Shown: positions 62,531 to 64,000 of the stretch, one piece after another
How positions within the stretch are numbered: position 1 is the first letter of the stretch
Layout: each line of letters begins with the position of its first letter
From: a bacterium SCSIO 12643
GTDB taxonomy: Bacteria > Bacteroidota > Bacteroidia > Flavobacteriales_G > Salibacteraceae
Length of the DNA stretch: 64,000 nucleotides
NCBI GenBank assembly: GCA_024398135.1
Contig: CP073750.1
Coordinates: 3,958,471 to 4,022,470 of the forward strand
Direction: 5' to 3'
Program-made: the position numbers and the translations under genes
The notes under the pieces: model-generated
Told to the model about the DNA's origin: nothing
What the model saw: only the letters and a program-made list of their open reading frames with translations
Database searches by the model: none

Positions 62531-63528
62531 GTAGACTCGAAGTAAAATTCAGACGAGACGAACAAGCCGAAACCAATCGTCTGATTCGAAAAATATGGAA
62601 ATGGGTGGTCATTTTTGTCCTCCTTAATATTTTGGTGATTGTATTACATGCATGGTACATCAGTAAACTACATGACCCTTTCAGTCATTTATTTCATGAT
62701 CAAATGCCTGCGGATACGATCACTAAAGATAGCGTCCCATTCGATTACAATCACACCCCCTATTATTATCTGGGGCACTCCTATCATGCAGATACAATCA
62801 AGGACACGACCTCTTTCCGAGATCATTATAATTTCTATAAACAAATCATCCCCGATAGTAATCAAAATGGGATTCAGGGCTACTATGGAATTGATGTATC
62901 CATGTGGCAAAATAGTATTGACTGGGCACAAGTTCAGGCGGATACTGCTCCGCATCCTTTACTGTTTTTTATCATTAAAGCCACACAAGGCGCTTCTATA
63001 ATAGATCCATATTTCAAGCACAACTGGCAGGAAGCTCCAACAAAAAAGAATGTGGTTGGTGCTTACCATTTTTATGATTACAATGATAGTCCTATTGCTC
63101 AGGCGGAGAATTTTATCAAAACTGTGGATTTAAAATCGGGCAACCTACGTCCTATTATTGATATTGAGCTGGCGTGTGCTTCATGCTTAAAACCTGGTAT
63201 TCCCAAGCGCAAGATGATTCAGAATTTAAGAACGTTTATCGATCGTATTGAATCCCATTATCAGATTCAGCCCATTTTATACACCTATTCCTCATTTTAT
63301 GTGGAATACCTCAAACCACACTTTAACAACTACACATTTTGGATGGCGCAGTACGACATAAATCCTCCGATGGGCATGCACATCATTGAAAACGATACCA
63401 TGCCTCTGGCACCGCCCCATGTGGCTATGTGGCAATTTACCTGTAAAGGCCGCATTAAGGGAATCACCGGACATGTAGATTTAAGTTTTGTTCCCGCTTA
63501 TGAATTCAACGATTTAAGAATGCCGTAA
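62527..63528 (+). CDS. Membrane-anchored GH25 muramidase
   Basis: 333 residues, starting with GTG in a four-base overlap (GTGA) with the preceding stop. A basic N-terminus leads to one membrane helix (about 24-44, IWKWVVIFVLLNILVIVLHA). The GH25 lysozyme domain spans about 115-325, with GIDVSMW (D123), the catalytic DIE at 212-214 and WMAQYD, VAMWQFT near the end. The active site should face the periplasm and cut peptidoglycan glycan strands. GH25 enzymes are usual in phages and tailocins and in some bacterial secretion devices; here it is tied to DUF2589 genes. Confidence 0.9.
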   Translation: MSRLEVKFRRDEQAETNRLIRKIWKWVVIFVLLNILVIVLHAWYISKLHDPFSHLFHDQMPADTITKDSVPFDYNHTPYYYLGHSYHADTIKDTTSFRDHYNFYKQIIPDSNQNGIQGYYGIDVSMWQNSIDWAQVQADTAPHPLLFFIIKATQGASIIDPYFKHNWQEAPTKKNVVGAYHFYDYNDSPIAQAENFIKTVDLKSGNLRPIIDIELACASCLKPGIPKRKMIQNLRTFIDRIESHYQIQPILYTYSSFYVEYLKPHFNNYTFWMAQYDINPPMGMHIIENDTMPLAPPHVAMWQFTCKGRIKGITGHVDLSFVPAYEFNDLRMP

Positions 63529-63549
63529 ATCGTATTAAACAACTTGAAT

Positions 63550-64000
63550 ATGAAAATATTAGACTTTCAAAACAACGGATTAGGTGACGTGATACTGGGC
63601 TGCTGGATCATAGAAAGCGCTCAACGCGTAAATGAGATGGTTTATGTCAACCCCAGAAATCATCGCGCCATCACAGAAATGTTGAATATGCCGGAGGAAA
63701 ACATTACTTACGAATCCGGAGGGAACTGGACTCAATTACCGGATAGTGGATTTAATCACGAATTGCAAAGAGCGCATGAAGTCAGTCTCAACCGATTTCA
63801 GTTTTGGACGCATAGTATTGGTTTAGAAGGCCTCACTCCTGTTCGTCCGCAATTTACCGCAGATGAACATGCCAAAAACTGGGCACAAGACGAATGGAAT
63901 AAAGTCTGCAACAAAGACGCTCCTAAAATCATTATTCTCCCTGAAGCCACACGTGTCACCCGCTCCTGGCCCATGATTTACTGGCTGGATTTAGCTCAAA
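63550..64000 (+). CDS. GT9-like (heptosyltransferase-type) glycosyltransferase, N-terminal part
   Basis: 150 residues are visible before the window ends. MKILDFQNNGLGDVILGCW is the start of the nucleotide-sugar-binding fold of the ADP-heptose/LPS-heptosyltransferase family (GT9), and IIILPEATRVTRSWPMIYWL is the hinge into the second domain. It starts 21 bases after the GH25 gene on the same strand; it may belong to the same operon or begin a cell-envelope glycan gene set. Confidence 0.65.
   Translation, partial: MKILDFQNNGLGDVILGCWIIESAQRVNEMVYVNPRNHRAITEMLNMPEENITYESGGNWTQLPDSGFNHELQRAHEVSLNRFQFWTHSIGLEGLTPVRPQFTADEHAKNWAQDEWNKVCNKDAPKIIILPEATRVTRSWPMIYWLDLAQ

Noticed and set aside
59975..63528. 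DUF2589/GH25 operon as a prophage or tailocin remnant
   Set aside because: No capsid, tail, holin, integrase or terminase gene is nearby; the muramidase alone is not enough to call a phage.

Overview
The window is a stretch of chromosome from a T9SS-positive Bacteroidetes, most likely an aquatic member of the Flavobacteriales. Three things point there. Six secreted proteins carry type IX secretion C-terminal domains (five type A, one type B). Regulators are LytTR, TPR-LuxR, AraC and NtrC types typical of the phylum. Several promoters match the Bacteroidetes -7 element TAnnTTTG. No rRNA, tRNA, CRISPR array, transposase or integrase was seen. Species cannot be assigned from sequence alone.

Layout. 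1-6.6 kb: a sensor kinase (cut by the window edge) and its NtrC-type regulator, divergent from a HlyD-like adaptor / ABC ATPase / FtsX-MacB-type permease operon. 6.8-12.3 kb: an AT-rich accessory island, all on the minus strand: Vsr nuclease, C5-cytosine DNA methyltransferase, a protein with two GHKL ATPase domains and a histidine-kinase-like core, and a receiver-domain protein. 12.6-25.8 kb: a berberine-bridge-type FAD oxidase, a large Ig-like type B T9SS cargo, a PKHD-type dioxygenase, two paralogous TPR-LuxR regulators, three small secreted or lipid-anchored proteins and a TetR regulator. 26.4-33.4 kb: secreted proteins, YjdM/PhnA and a LytTR regulator. 33.5-37.1 kb: a four-gene envelope operon (vWA lipoprotein, possible Cys-peptidase fold, TPR membrane protein, YkuD_2 L,D-transpeptidase-like protein), divergent from a LytS/LytTR-type two-component pair (37.2-40.0 kb). 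40.2-48.6 kb: nine paralogous outer-membrane beta-barrels, eight in one tandem array, interrupted by a secreted endonuclease I with two duplicated lamin-tail domains. 48.8-53.5 kb: membrane-anchored AraC regulator, short RadC/JAB protein, and a probable two-gene defence operon (AAA/TOPRIM-like ATPase plus AbiH). 54.8-59.0 kb: two large T9SS cargo proteins. 60-63.5 kb: an operon of DUF2589-type proteins, a zinc ribbon and a membrane-anchored GH25 muramidase, followed by a cut-off GT9-like glycosyltransferase.

The best candidates for undescribed biology are (i) the methyltransferase / double-ATPase kinase / receiver / Vsr island, which looks like a modification module wired to a two-component-like relay and has no recognisable restriction nuclease; (ii) the DUF2589 / zinc-ribbon / GH25 operon; and (iii) the AbiH plus AAA/TOPRIM pair. 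Outside genes, two families of conserved upstream elements recur: a long element containing ATGTGGTAA and TACGTAT (four clear copies plus one partial), and the short palindrome AGGTAAAATTACCTGTTT (four copies). Long intergenic repeats of the CTTCGAC..GCTCAG type surround the 54.8-59.0 kb pair. Family calls are from recognising motifs by eye; no database search was possible.
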